Positions 16,891 through 25,782 of a stretch of 64,000 bases of DNA are shown here, one piece after another. The stretch lies in assembly GCF_036013915.1 (NCBI RefSeq), contig NZ_CP107899.1, positions 124,001 to 188,000 of the forward strand. Direction: 5' to 3'. A model generated the notes under the pieces. It was not told the DNA's origin, searched no databases, and saw nothing but the letters and a program-made list of their open reading frames with translations. The stretch is from Streptomyces sp. NBC_00464. Lineage in GTDB: Bacteria; Actinomycetota; Actinomycetes; Streptomycetales; Streptomycetaceae. Position numbers and translations under genes: made by a program. The number at the start of each line of letters is the position of its first letter. Position 1 is the stretch's first letter.

Positions 16891-19302
16891 ATGCAGCTGA
16901 GCAGAAGGACCCTTCTCGCCGCGGGCGGCGCGACCGTGTCCGGAGTCCTGACCGCGGGCGCGGCGCGGGCCGCGGAGCCGGAGCCCGCGGCGCCGAGCGC
17001 CGAAGAGGACTTCGACGCCCTGGTGGCACGGGCAGAAACCCTGCTGACCGGGGGCGCGTTCGACCCGTCGGACCCCGACTTCGCCGCCGGGGTCGCCGCA
17101 CTGGACAGCACCGCCGAGGAACTCTGGCACACCCTGGACCGCGACGCGGGCCGCACCGCGCTGTGGACCGACCTCGCCCCCCTCACCGCTCCGGGAAACT
17201 TCGGACAGAGCTATACGCGACTGCGGACGCTCGCGACCGCGTGGGCCACCCCCGGCACGTCGCTGTCGGGCAGCGCGGAAGCGGCGGACGCCCTCGTCTC
17301 CGCACTGCGCTTCACGTACGACACCGCCTACCGTCCGAGTGCCCCGGAGAGCGGCAACTGGTGGTTCTGGGAGATCGGTGCGCCACGAGCACTCATGGAC
17401 ACCTGTGTCCTGTTGCGCGGCCGCCTGCCCTCCGGTGATCTCGCGGACTATCTGACGGTCGTCGACCGCTTCTGCCCGGACGCGGACCGCCGCACCAACT
17501 CCCCCACCCTGTCCGAGACGGGCGCCAACCGCACCGACAAGGCCGTGATCGTCGCGCTGCGCGGCCTGCTCGGCAAGGACGCGGCCAAGGTGGCATCCGC
17601 CCGCGACGCGCTCTCCGACGTACGCGACGCCGGTCGCAACAGCCTTTTCCGCTATACGAGTTCGGGAGACGGGTTCTACGAGGACGGCTCGTTCGTCCAG
17701 CACGAGGTCGTCGCGTACACCGGCTCCTACGGCACCGTGCTGCTCGGCGGCGCCGCCTATCTGCTCTCGCTCCTCGCCGGTTCCCCGTGGGCGGTCACCG
17801 ACGCGAAGGTGTCGGTGATGTACGACGCCGTGGAGCGGAGCTTCGCACCGGTGGTCTTCGACGGACTGATGATGGACGCGGTGCGCGGACGGGCCGTGTC
17901 CCGGGAGCGCGCGGGCGATCACCGGGACGGTGCGACAGCCGTCGCGGCGATCCTGCTCCTCGCGTCCGGCGCACCGGCCGACCGGGCGGACCGGTGGCGC
18001 GCGCTGGCCAAGGGCTGGCTGACACGCAACCGCACCACCCCGTTCGCCGAACTGGCCACGGTCCCCCAACTTGCCCTGGCCAAGGCCGTACTCAACGACC
18101 CAGACATCCCTGCCGAGCCCCGCACCACGGGCAGCTTCGTGTTCGCCGACATGGACCGCGTGGTGCACCGCCGCCCCGGCTGGGCCTGCGCCCTGTCGCT
18201 GTCCTCCCGGCGCATCTCCGCGTACGAGGCGGGCAACGGCGAGAATCTGCACGGCTGGTACACCGGCGACGGCATGACGTACCTGTACGACGATGACGGC
18301 CTCGGGCAGTTCAACGACGGCTTCTGGCCGACCGTGGACCCGTACCGCCTGCCCGGCACCACGGTCGACACGCGCGAGCGCGCCGATCTCGGCACGGGTG
18401 GCGGGACCTCCACCTACCGGCCGGCGAACGCCGTCGCGGGCGGTGCGGTGCTGGGTGGCGGATTCTCCGCCGCCGCGATGGAGTTGACGGGCGCCCAGGG
18501 CAGCACCCTGCGGGCGAGGAAGTCGTGGTTCCTGCTCGACAACGCGGTGGTCATGCTCGGAGCGGGCATCACGGCGAGCGACGGCCGGACCATCGAAACG
18601 GTCGTGGAGAACCGCAACCTCGGCGCGGACGGCCGCAACCGTCTGCTGGTGAACGGGGTTCCCTGCGCCGTGGAGGACGGCAGGCCCGTCGAGTTCGGCC
18701 GGGCCGGCTGGGCGCATCTCCAGGGTGTCGGCGGCTACGTCCTCCCCGGCACGACCACCCTGCACGCCCTGCGCGAGCAGCGCACGGGCACCTGGCGGGC
18801 GATCAACACGGGCGCGGACACCGGGGGAAGCACCGATCCCGTCAGCCGCCGCTACGTCACGCTCTGGGTGGACCACGGGATCTCCCCCACCGACGCGGGC
18901 TACGCCTATGTGCTGCTGCCCGGCGCGTCGGCGGCGGCCACCGCGGTGTGGTCGCACTCGCGGCCGGTGCGGATCATCGCCAACGACGCCACCGCGCAGG
19001 CCGTGGAGGACCGCAGGACCGGACTGACCGCGGTGCACTTCTGGGGCGCCGGTTCCGCGGCCGGGATCACCGCGTCCGGTCCGGCGACGGTCCTCGTACG
19101 GCGGCGGGGCGCACAGGTGTCCGTCGCGGTGGCCGACCCGGGCCGGACCCAGGCGGAAGTCTCGGTCGAACTCCCCTTCCGCGTCAGATCGGTGGCGGCG
19201 TCCGACGCCACCGTGACCCTCATCCCGGGGCCCCGGCCCGTGCTCACCGTCGCCGTCGGCGGCTCCCGGGGCCACACCCACCACGCCGAACTCGTCCGGT
19301 AA
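16891..19302 (+). CDS. Polysaccharide lyase family 8 (hyaluronate/chondroitin/xanthan lyase family)
   Basis: 803 residues, normal for PL8. A Tat-type signal peptide (SRRTLLAAGG ... ARAAEP) is followed by the alpha/alpha toroid and three beta domains. The active-site set is complete: the aromatic patch NWWFWE (156-161), N213 in TGANRTDK, H271 and Y280 in QHEVVAYTGSY, and R334/R338 in RGRAVSR. The H-to-Y spacing equals that of the pneumococcal hyaluronate lyase. The beta-elimination would release unsaturated uronic oligosaccharides outside the cell for the ABC importer. Hyaluronan, chondroitin and xanthan are all possible for PL8; context with two peptidases favours a protein-linked uronan, but specificity is not proven. 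Confidence 0.92.
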   Translation: MQLSRRTLLAAGGATVSGVLTAGAARAAEPEPAAPSAEEDFDALVARAETLLTGGAFDPSDPDFAAGVAALDSTAEELWHTLDRDAGRTALWTDLAPLTAPGNFGQSYTRLRTLATAWATPGTSLSGSAEAADALVSALRFTYDTAYRPSAPESGNWWFWEIGAPRALMDTCVLLRGRLPSGDLADYLTVVDRFCPDADRRTNSPTLSETGANRTDKAVIVALRGLLGKDAAKVASARDALSDVRDAGRNSLFRYTSSGDGFYEDGSFVQHEVVAYTGSYGTVLLGGAAYLLSLLAGSPWAVTDAKVSVMYDAVERSFAPVVFDGLMMDAVRGRAVSRERAGDHRDGATAVAAILLLASGAPADRADRWRALAKGWLTRNRTTPFAELATVPQLALAKAVLNDPDIPAEPRTTGSFVFADMDRVVHRRPGWACALSLSSRRISAYEAGNGENLHGWYTGDGMTYLYDDDGLGQFNDGFWPTVDPYRLPGTTVDTRERADLGTGGGTSTYRPANAVAGGAVLGGGFSAAAMELTGAQGSTLRARKSWFLLDNAVVMLGAGITASDGRTIETVVENRNLGADGRNRLLVNGVPCAVEDGRPVEFGRAGWAHLQGVGGYVLPGTTTLHALREQRTGTWRAINTGADTGGSTDPVSRRYVTLWVDHGISPTDAGYAYVLLPGASAAATAVWSHSRPVRIIANDATAQAVEDRRTGLTAVHFWGAGSAAGITASGPATVLVRRRGAQVSVAVADPGRTQAEVSVELPFRVRSVAASDATVTLIPGPRPVLTVAVGGSRGHTHHAELVR

Positions 19303-19337
19303 CCACCCGGCAATCCACCCCTAGGAGCAGCACCACC

Positions 19338-21275
19338 ATGTCCGTCGCCCCACATCTGCATCTGCCGCCGACCGACCGGGTCCTGTCGTCACGTACCGGC
19401 TGGACCCGGGCCCACTGGGAGGCGACCGCCGACCGGATGCTGGACGCGCTGACGCCGTACGCGACCCCCGGATTCGCCCAGTACCGGCTGCCGGGCCGCG
19501 GCAGCTGGTCGGGGATCGTGTCCGACGGGCTGGAGGGATTCGCCCGGTCGTTCCTGCTCGCCGCCTGCCGGATCGCGGGTGCGGGCGGGGCGGTCGATCC
19601 CGCGCTGACCGAGCGGTACGCCGCCGGTCTCGCGGCCGGGACGGATCCGGCGAGCGGGGAGGCGTGGCCGCGTCTGACCGACTGCTCCCAGCAGATGGTG
19701 GAGGCGGCCTCGATCGCGGTCGCGCTGCACGAATCCCGGCCGTGGATCTGGGACCGGCTGGACGCGAAGGTTCAGGAGCGGGTCGTCGACTGGCTCTCCG
19801 GGTTCGTCGGCGGCCGCACCTGGGACAACAACTGGCGGCTCTTCCAGGTGGTGTCCGAGCAGTTCCTCGCCTCGGTGGGAGCGCCGTACAGCGCCTCGGA
19901 CATCGAGGAGGGGCTGGACAGAATCGAGGACTGGTACGTCGGTGACGGCTGGTACACCGACGGGGACGGCCGCAACTTCGACTACTACATCGGCTGGGCC
20001 ATGCATCTGTACCCGATGCTGTGGGCCCGGATCGCCGGTGCGGACGGTGACGGCGGCCGGAGCGCGGTCTACCGGCAGCGCCTGAGCCGGTTCCTGGAGG
20101 ACTACCCGCACTTCTTCGGGGCGGACGGCGCCCCGGTCCACCAGGGGCGTTCGCTCGCCTACCGGTTCGCCGCGCTCGCCCCCGTGTGGATGGGCGCGCT
20201 GGCCGACTGCACGCCGCTCGCCCCCGGCCTGACCCGTCGGCTGGCCTCCGGCACCCTGCGGCACTTCGCGGAGCGCGGGGTGCCGGACGAACGGGGACTC
20301 CTGACACTCGGCTGGTACGACACGTTCCTGCCGTCCACCCAGCCGTACTCGGGACCCGCGTCGCCGTACTGGGCGAGCAAGGGATTCCTCGGCCTGCTGC
20401 TTCCGGCTGACCACGAAGTGTGGACCGCTCGTGAACTACCGCTCCCCGTCGAGGAGTCCGACACCTACACCGCGCTGCCCGCCCCGGGCTGGCTGCTGCA
20501 CGGAACCCGGCACGACGGCATCGTCCGCCTCGTCAACCACGGCAGCGACCACAACCCGCCCGCGCCGGACGCTGCGGACATCGAGGCAGGCGTCGATCCG
20601 GACAAGGACGCGGGCGAGGACGATCCGCACTACGCCAAGTTCGCGTACTCGACGGCGACCGCACCGCAATCCGCCCCGCACGCCCTGGCCCGCAACATCG
20701 ACGGGCATCTGGCGCTGCTCGCCCCGGACGGAACCCCTTCCCGGCGCCGCCGGATCCATCCGCTGCGCTGCGAGGACCGCATCGCCGCTTCCTGGTCGGC
20801 GGCGCGGCTGCCCGGTGACGAGCGCGCGTACCGCGTGGAGACGACGAGTGTGCTGCACGGTCCGTGGGAGATCCGGGTGCACCGGGTCGAGGCGCCCGAG
20901 GGCGCGGTGGTCCGGGAGGGCGGCCACGCGGTCGCGGACACACAGAGCCCGTTCGCCTCGTCGGGGCCCGACTGGGCCCTCGCGCGTACGGCCGACGGGC
21001 TGAGCAGCGCACTGGTCGCGCTGTACGGCTGGGACGGGGGTGCGGAAGGCGCCGCCGTGGCACGCGACGTCGAATCCCATGCGTACGGACCGCACTCGGC
21101 GGTGCCGTATCTGCGCAGCGCTCCCCGTGCGGGCGGCCGCAGCGTCCATGTCTCGCTCGTCGCGCTGTCCCGCGACAGCATCCATCCCGAGGCGCTGCGC
21201 ACGGCCGTGCGGGTGCGGGTGGACGGGGACTCGGTCGTGCTCACCTTTCTGGACGGCCGCACGGTCGAGGCCTGA
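19338..21275 (+). CDS. DUF2264-domain protein (GH154-type glycoside hydrolase)
   Basis: 645 residues. The ATG with TAGGAGCAG upstream is chosen; the open frame extends back through the PL8 gene but is a shadow there. The N-terminal 400 residues form an (alpha/alpha) barrel typical of DUF2264 with DGLEGFARSFLLAAC, NNWRLFQVV, DGWYTDGDGRNFDYY and HQGRSLAYRFA; the C-terminal third is beta-rich. Known members of this family include GH154 beta-glucuronidases. No signal peptide is seen, so it probably acts inside the cell on oligosaccharides made by the PL8 lyase and imported by the ABC system. Last gene of the operon; the catalytic residues are not assigned here. Confidence 0.82.
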   Translation: MSVAPHLHLPPTDRVLSSRTGWTRAHWEATADRMLDALTPYATPGFAQYRLPGRGSWSGIVSDGLEGFARSFLLAACRIAGAGGAVDPALTERYAAGLAAGTDPASGEAWPRLTDCSQQMVEAASIAVALHESRPWIWDRLDAKVQERVVDWLSGFVGGRTWDNNWRLFQVVSEQFLASVGAPYSASDIEEGLDRIEDWYVGDGWYTDGDGRNFDYYIGWAMHLYPMLWARIAGADGDGGRSAVYRQRLSRFLEDYPHFFGADGAPVHQGRSLAYRFAALAPVWMGALADCTPLAPGLTRRLASGTLRHFAERGVPDERGLLTLGWYDTFLPSTQPYSGPASPYWASKGFLGLLLPADHEVWTARELPLPVEESDTYTALPAPGWLLHGTRHDGIVRLVNHGSDHNPPAPDAADIEAGVDPDKDAGEDDPHYAKFAYSTATAPQSAPHALARNIDGHLALLAPDGTPSRRRRIHPLRCEDRIAASWSAARLPGDERAYRVETTSVLHGPWEIRVHRVEAPEGAVVREGGHAVADTQSPFASSGPDWALARTADGLSSALVALYGWDGGAEGAAVARDVESHAYGPHSAVPYLRSAPRAGGRSVHVSLVALSRDSIHPEALRTAVRVRVDGDSVVLTFLDGRTVEA

Positions 21276-21300
21276 CGGCGGCGGACCCGTTGTCCGGCGC

Positions 21301-21891
21301 TCAGGTCCCGAGGATGTTCTCCTCCCGCTGGTGGATGTGTCCGAGGAGCTCCTGCGCCAGGGACTTGATCGTGTCGAGCCCCGCCCGTCCCCACGGGCGG
21401 GGCACGATGTCGACCGCGCAGACGGCACCCAGGGCGATACCCGTCCGGTCGATGAGGGGCGCTCCGAGATAGGAGCGGATGCCTATGTCGTCGACGACCG
21501 GATTCCCGGCGAATCGCGGGTAGTCGCACACGTCCTCCAGGACCAGTGCCCTGCGCCGGACGACGACGTGCGGGCAGAAGCCGTGGTCGATGGCCACATA
21601 GCGGCCGCGGCGGCCGCTTCCGGCCGCCGCGGCCCCCAGGTCGGAGCCCTTCCACGTGCCGGCCGGAGTGTGCAGCCCGGCGAAGAACTGGCGGTTCCCG
21701 TCGATGAAGTTGACCATCGAGAAGGGCACATCGGTCACTTCGGCCACCCGGTCGGCGAAGGCGTCGAAGTTGTCGAACGAGGCATCGGACCGCTCCCCCA
21801 GGCCGAGGCTGCGCAGCCGCTGGGTCCGGACCTGGGCGTCGCTGTCGACGGGTGTCAGCAGCAGCCGGCCGAGGTCGTGCGGGGTCGTCAC
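21301..21891 (-). CDS. GAF-domain sensor-type protein at the end of a conservon
   Basis: 196 residues from a GTG overlapping the stop of the CvnD GTPase (GTGA). One GAF domain spans about residues 35-185: FDAFADRVAEVTDVPFSMVNFIDGNRQFFAGLH, DHGFCPHVV, DIGIRSYLGAPLIDRTGIALGAVCAVD. There is no output domain. In many cvn operons the fifth gene is a cytochrome P450 (CvnE); here a GAF protein takes that place and may bind a small ligand or regulate the GTPase. Soluble; ligand unknown. Confidence 0.85.
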   Translation of the reverse strand: MTTPHDLGRLLLTPVDSDAQVRTQRLRSLGLGERSDASFDNFDAFADRVAEVTDVPFSMVNFIDGNRQFFAGLHTPAGTWKGSDLGAAAAGSGRRGRYVAIDHGFCPHVVVRRRALVLEDVCDYPRFAGNPVVDDIGIRSYLGAPLIDRTGIALGAVCAVDIVPRPWGRAGLDTIKSLAQELLGHIHQREENILGT

Positions 21892-22664
21892 GGATGAGCT
21901 CCGTAGCTTCCGCGGCCGGTCAGCGGTGCGGGTTCGGCGGAGGCGTTGATGAGGTGCTGAACCAGGGTGACCAGCGCTCCGGTGCCCGAACTCGCAATAC
22001 GTGCGTCGCAGAGGACGACCGGGACCGCCGGTGCGAGGTCGAGGGCGGCCCGCACCTCCTCGGGGCCGTAACGGAAGGAGCCGTCGAACTCGTTGACCGC
22101 GACGATGAATCCGATACCGCGCCGTTCGAAGAAGTCGACGGCCGCGAAGCACTCCTCCAGTCTCCGGGTGTCGGCGATCACGACCGCTCCGAGCGCGCCC
22201 TGGGAGAGTTCGTCCCACATGAACCAGAAGCGCTCCTGTCCGGGCGTGCCGAACAGGTAGAGCACATGCTGCTCGTCCAGCGTGATGCGGCCGAAGTCCA
22301 TCGCCACGGTGGTGGAGGTCTTGGACTCGATGCCTTCGAGGCTGTCGGTCGCCGCGCTGATCTGGGTGAGCAGCTCCTCCGTGCTCAGGGGCGCGATCTC
22401 GCTGACCGCGCCGACGAACGTCGTCTTGCCGACGCCGAAACCGCCCGCCACCAGCACCTTGAGCGCGACGGGGAAGCTCTCGGGGCTGCCGTGGTCCTCC
22501 TCGTATCCGGACGTGCCGGTCACGTCCCCGTATCCGATGTCGCCGGGCGGGGCCGCGTACCCGCTGCCGCCCGGGGCGTCCGCGTATCCGACGTGTCCGG
22601 GGCTTGCGGTCCCCGCGTACGGGGCGGAGCCGTCGAAGCCGTCAGAGCTGTCGTCGTAAGCCAT
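21888..22664 (-). CDS. cvnD: Conservon GTP-binding protein CvnD
   Basis: 258 residues. The ATG has GGAGG about 10 nt upstream and overlaps the end of cvnC by 23 bp. The C-terminal 195 residues are a Ras-like GTPase: P-loop GGFGVGKTT (about 74-82), switch region TTVAMDFGRI, and FGTPGQERF. The N-terminal 60 residues are unusually Gly/Tyr-rich with loose repeats (GYADAPGG, GYAAPPGD, GYGDVTG) and are probably disordered; most CvnD proteins have a shorter N-terminus. Cvn complexes are thought to work at the membrane as G-protein-like signalling modules in antibiotic production and development. Confidence 0.92.
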   Translation of the reverse strand: MAYDDSSDGFDGSAPYAGTASPGHVGYADAPGGSGYAAPPGDIGYGDVTGTSGYEEDHGSPESFPVALKVLVAGGFGVGKTTFVGAVSEIAPLSTEELLTQISAATDSLEGIESKTSTTVAMDFGRITLDEQHVLYLFGTPGQERFWFMWDELSQGALGAVVIADTRRLEECFAAVDFFERRGIGFIVAVNEFDGSFRYGPEEVRAALDLAPAVPVVLCDARIASSGTGALVTLVQHLINASAEPAPLTGRGSYGAHP

Positions 22665-23019
22665 CGAGCACTGCCTCCAGCAGGGATCGGTCGGTGGGCA
22701 TGTCATGGAAGGCGGGCGGGTGCGCGGTGACCGCGCCGCAGTCGACCAGGTCCGAGAGCAGGACCTTGGTGACGACGGCGGGCAACCGCAGATGCGCGGC
22801 GATCTCGGCCACCGAGGTGGGCCCGCCGCACAGCCCGAGCGCCACGGAGTGCTCGGGTCCCAGATGGGTCTGCGGGACGGTCCCGGTGGCCATCACCAGG
22901 GAGAGCAGATCGAGCACGGTCGTGGGACGGGTGCGCCCGTTGCTCACGGTGTAGGGGCGGATGAGGCGGCCTGCCGCATCGTCGAGCAACGGCCCGTCCT
23001 GCGTGGCCGGCATGGTCAC
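22642..23019 (-). CDS. cvnC: Conservon DUF742 protein CvnC
   Basis: 125 residues from a GTG overlapping the cvnB stop (GTGA). DUF742 features: the opening RLIRPYTVSNGRT, a winged-helix-like middle (GPTSVAEIAAHLRLPAVVTKVLLSDLVDCGAV) and the closing SLLEAVLDGLRRL-type helix. Small soluble protein that accompanies the CvnA kinase-like protein and CvnD GTPase in every conservon. Its biochemical role is not settled. Confidence 0.9.
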   Translation of the reverse strand: MTMPATQDGPLLDDAAGRLIRPYTVSNGRTRPTTVLDLLSLVMATGTVPQTHLGPEHSVALGLCGGPTSVAEIAAHLRLPAVVTKVLLSDLVDCGAVTAHPPAFHDMPTDRSLLEAVLDGLRRQL

Positions 23020-23450
23020 AGCCCCGTGGCGCCCGGCATCCCGGCCGCTTGTCTCGTCGGGGTCACCAGATAGGGCCGGACGCTCTTGACCAGCATCGTC
23101 ATCTCGTAGCCCAGCACGGCGGCGTCGGCGTTCCGCCCGGCGAGCACGGCCAGACAGGTGCCGGCGCCGGCGGTGGCGACGAACAGGAGCGTCGAGTCGA
23201 GCTCCACCACCACTTGGCGGACCTCTCCGTTGTCCCCGAACCGGGCCCCGGCACTGCGGCCGAGCGAGTACAGGCCGGCGGCCAGCGCCGCCATGTGGTC
23301 GGCGCTGTCGGCGTCCATGCCGTGGAGGGATTTCACCAGCCCGTCGGCGGAGAGCAGGACCGCGCTGCGCGTGTACGGAACGCGCTGTACCAGCCCGCTC
23401 AGCAGCCAGTCGAGGTCCGAGACCTGACCGGACGGCGTATCGGTCGCCAT
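23016..23450 (-). CDS. cvnB: Conservon Roadblock/LC7 protein CvnB
   Basis: 144 residues. Roadblock/LC7 fold: DLDWLLSGLVQRVPYTRSAVLLSADGLVKSLHGM, then the ADHMAALAAGLYSLG helix and the beta strands VVVELDSTLLFVATAGAG. Roadblock proteins act as regulators (GAP-like) of small Ras-like GTPases, matching its partner CvnD. It starts 8 bp after cvnA ends and its stop overlaps cvnC. Confidence 0.92.
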   Translation of the reverse strand: MATDTPSGQVSDLDWLLSGLVQRVPYTRSAVLLSADGLVKSLHGMDADSADHMAALAAGLYSLGRSAGARFGDNGEVRQVVVELDSTLLFVATAGAGTCLAVLAGRNADAAVLGYEMTMLVKSVRPYLVTPTRQAAGMPGATGL

Positions 23451-23457
23451 GGTGCAT

Positions 23458-25428
23458 CTACTCCTTGGTGGTGTTCAGTTGCGTTTCGAGTGGGTCTTGA
23501 TCGCCGGGGTACGAGCCGGCCCGGAGAAGTTCCACAGGAGCGACGCCGCGGACCGGGAGCGGGTCCAGCGGTGCCCGGCCGGTCCGTACGGCTCCGGACC
23601 GGCCGATGTCCGTTCCTGCGTTCGTTCCCGAGTCCGTTCCTGCGTCCGGGTACGTCCCGAACCCTGGGTCGGTGTCCGGTGCGGGCTCCGCCTCGGCCTC
23701 CTCACACGCCTCGGCAAGGTCGATGCCGCGCCGGAAGGCCGCCACCAGACCCGGGTCGTGCAGGGTGGGCTCCTCCTCGGAACGCGGTGCGGGAGCCTCC
23801 CTGAGCTGCGGGACCAGGTGTTCCTGGTTGGCCCGCCTGGGGAGCTGGGGCCGGCCCATCGTGCCGCGCACCACTCCGCTCTCCTGAGGGAGCGCGGGAA
23901 CCTCGTCGTCCATGGACGGGATGCCCGAAAGAGCGTCGGCGGGGGCGGGCCGGTCGAGGCGTTCGGCACGCAGCGGGAGCGGGGGCCCCTCGCCCTGACG
24001 CGACGTCTGCTGCGGTGCCTGGTGCAGCCTCAGTTGCTGCTGCTGCGGAACGTAGGGACGGCGCTCCGGTTCGGGGGCGGGGGCCGCTTCGGGGGCCGGG
24101 TTACGGCGTCCTGGGGTGCCGTCCACGGGCGGCGGCCGGTGCACCGGGCCGAGGGGCGGAGCAGGTGCGCCGCCGGCCTCGCCGGACACGTCCTCGTCGG
24201 CCCCGAGCAGGGACTGCGGGAGGACGAGCACGGCCTGGGTGCCGCCGTAGATGTTGCTCTGGAGACGTACGGCGATGCCGTGCCTGCGCGCCAGGGAGGC
24301 CACCACGAACAGGCCGATCCGGCCGTCCTGGAGCAGTCGGGCGACATTGACCTGGTCGGGATCGGCCAGCAGGGCGTTCATCCGCTTCTGCTCGTCGCCC
24401 GGCATGCCGAGCCCCCGGTCCTCCACTTCCAGGGCGAGGCCCGCGGTGACGCGCTGGGCGCGGAGCAGGACCTGGGTCTGCGGTGCGGAGAACACCGTGG
24501 CGTTCTCCACCAGTTCGGCCAGCAGGTGGATCACGTCGGCCACCGCGTGCCCGCGGAGCGTGCCGTCGATCGGGGGTACGAGTTTGACGCGCGGGTACTG
24601 CTCGACCTCGGCGATCGCCGAGCGCAGCACCTCCGTCATGGTGACCGGGTTACTCCACTGGCGCCTGGAGACAGCGCCTCCGAGGACGGCGAGGTTCTCG
24701 GCATGCCGCCGGATGCGCGTGGCCAGGTGGTCGACGTGGAACAGGCCCTTGAGCAGATCGGGGTCCTCGACCTGGTGCTCCAGCTCGTCGAGCAACTGGA
24801 TCTCACGGTGCACGAGCGACTGCAGCCGGCGGGCCAGATTGACGAAGACCTCGACCTTCTGGTCCTCGCCGGTGTGCTCGGACAGCCGGGACGCCTGGAC
24901 GACGGCGGCCACGGCTCCCTCCTGCTGGCGTCCGAGCTCCTGGGCGAGCAGCTCGAAGGCGTCGCTGCCGGGCGCGACGGGCTGCGAGGGGCGCCGCGCG
25001 GGCACGGGTTCGCCGTTGCGGAGCTGTTCCACCACCCGTTGCAGTTCGGCCTGGCCCTGAGCGCTGGCCCGGCGCAGGGCCAGGCAGCGGCCGAGGACGG
25101 TGGTCGCCACCCGGTTGGCGGCCAGGAAGGCGGCCACCATCGCGGCGACCGACAGCGTGACCGCGGCCCCGAGCACCGTCCAGAGCTCCTTGGACGGCCG
25201 GATTCCGCCGGCGCGGGCGGTGTAGATGACGGCCGCGGCACCGGCCAGTGCGACCGCGACGGCCGGCAGGACTGCGGTGCGCAGGAGTTGGGGGCGTATA
25301 CGCGCCTCGGGAGACGGCTGGGCAGCGCGGGGTCTGGACGCGGCCGAGTGGGAACGGGGACCCGGTCGGCCGTGCCGCCCGCCCTCTCGTCGTTCCGGTC
25401 GCGCGTCGGGTGCGCGAAGTTGAGACAT
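23458..25428 (-). CDS. cvnA: Conservon membrane histidine-kinase-like protein CvnA
   Basis: 656 residues from the ATG of MSQLRAPDARP; an upstream ATG at 25479 would add 17 residues. Two membrane spans at about 50-70 and 80-105 precede a coiled region and an HATPase domain: ELVENATVFSAP (N box), DRGLGMPG (G1) and GLFVVASLARRHG (G2). The last 230 residues are proline/acid-rich and low-complexity. The family resembles nitrate/nitrite sensor kinases without a usual response regulator. First gene of the leftward cvnABCD-GAF operon. Signal and output are unknown. Confidence 0.88.
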   Translation of the reverse strand: MSQLRAPDARPERREGGRHGRPGPRSHSAASRPRAAQPSPEARIRPQLLRTAVLPAVAVALAGAAAVIYTARAGGIRPSKELWTVLGAAVTLSVAAMVAAFLAANRVATTVLGRCLALRRASAQGQAELQRVVEQLRNGEPVPARRPSQPVAPGSDAFELLAQELGRQQEGAVAAVVQASRLSEHTGEDQKVEVFVNLARRLQSLVHREIQLLDELEHQVEDPDLLKGLFHVDHLATRIRRHAENLAVLGGAVSRRQWSNPVTMTEVLRSAIAEVEQYPRVKLVPPIDGTLRGHAVADVIHLLAELVENATVFSAPQTQVLLRAQRVTAGLALEVEDRGLGMPGDEQKRMNALLADPDQVNVARLLQDGRIGLFVVASLARRHGIAVRLQSNIYGGTQAVLVLPQSLLGADEDVSGEAGGAPAPPLGPVHRPPPVDGTPGRRNPAPEAAPAPEPERRPYVPQQQQLRLHQAPQQTSRQGEGPPLPLRAERLDRPAPADALSGIPSMDDEVPALPQESGVVRGTMGRPQLPRRANQEHLVPQLREAPAPRSEEEPTLHDPGLVAAFRRGIDLAEACEEAEAEPAPDTDPGFGTYPDAGTDSGTNAGTDIGRSGAVRTGRAPLDPLPVRGVAPVELLRAGSYPGDQDPLETQLNTTKE

Positions 25429-25730
25429 CAGCGTCCTCGGTACGTGGGGCACCAGGAATCGGCATTCATGTGGTGACACCTACGGTGGTCGGTCATTCTC
25501 GGGTCATCGGCCGGGCAGGCTCGGAACATATGAGCCCACCGTTGATCACCGGGCACACACGGTAGTCGCCTCGTGCGAGGGTGCGACGGGCAGTTGTGGA
25601 ACTTGCCCGCCATCCGTCCCGCTCTGGTATGACCTCTCGCACGAGCGACCGATTTCGCCGGGCACCTACCCGGTGGGCCGATACCCGTCGGCGGTGCCGC
25701 GCCGCAGCGACGCGACACCACCCACGGACG
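25429..25730. other. Intergenic promoter region of the conservon with two CTCG-N2-CGAG palindromes
   Basis: No gene is seen here. Two near-palindromic 10-mers, CTCGTGCGAG (25570-25579) and its complement CTCGCACGAG (25636-25645), lie 66 bp apart centre to centre, upstream of the conservon's cvnA gene. They could be paired operator sites. No clear -10/-35 could be assigned. Confidence 0.4.
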
Positions 25731-25768
25731 CGGCAAGCCCCCTCGACCGCCGTCGAGGGGGCTTGCCG
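25731..25768 (-). terminator. Terminator after the esterase gene
   Basis: A perfect 17-bp inverted repeat (arm CGGCAAGCCCCCTCGAC) with a 4-nt loop, 14 bp past the esterase stop. It separates the peptidase-esterase transcript from the conservon. Confidence 0.85.
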
Positions 25769-25782
25769 GGCTGCGGGAGCGG

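Noticed and set aside
16858..19284. 808-codon open frame on the minus strand across the PL8 gene
   Set aside because: GC-rich antisense shadow of the PL8 gene: composition is Gly/Arg/Val/Ala-rich with no domain motifs, while the plus-strand frame has a signal peptide and full PL8 active site.
23449..25476. 675-codon plus-strand frame across cvnA
   Set aside because: Antisense shadow; the minus strand encodes a conserved HATPase protein in the fixed cvnABCD order.
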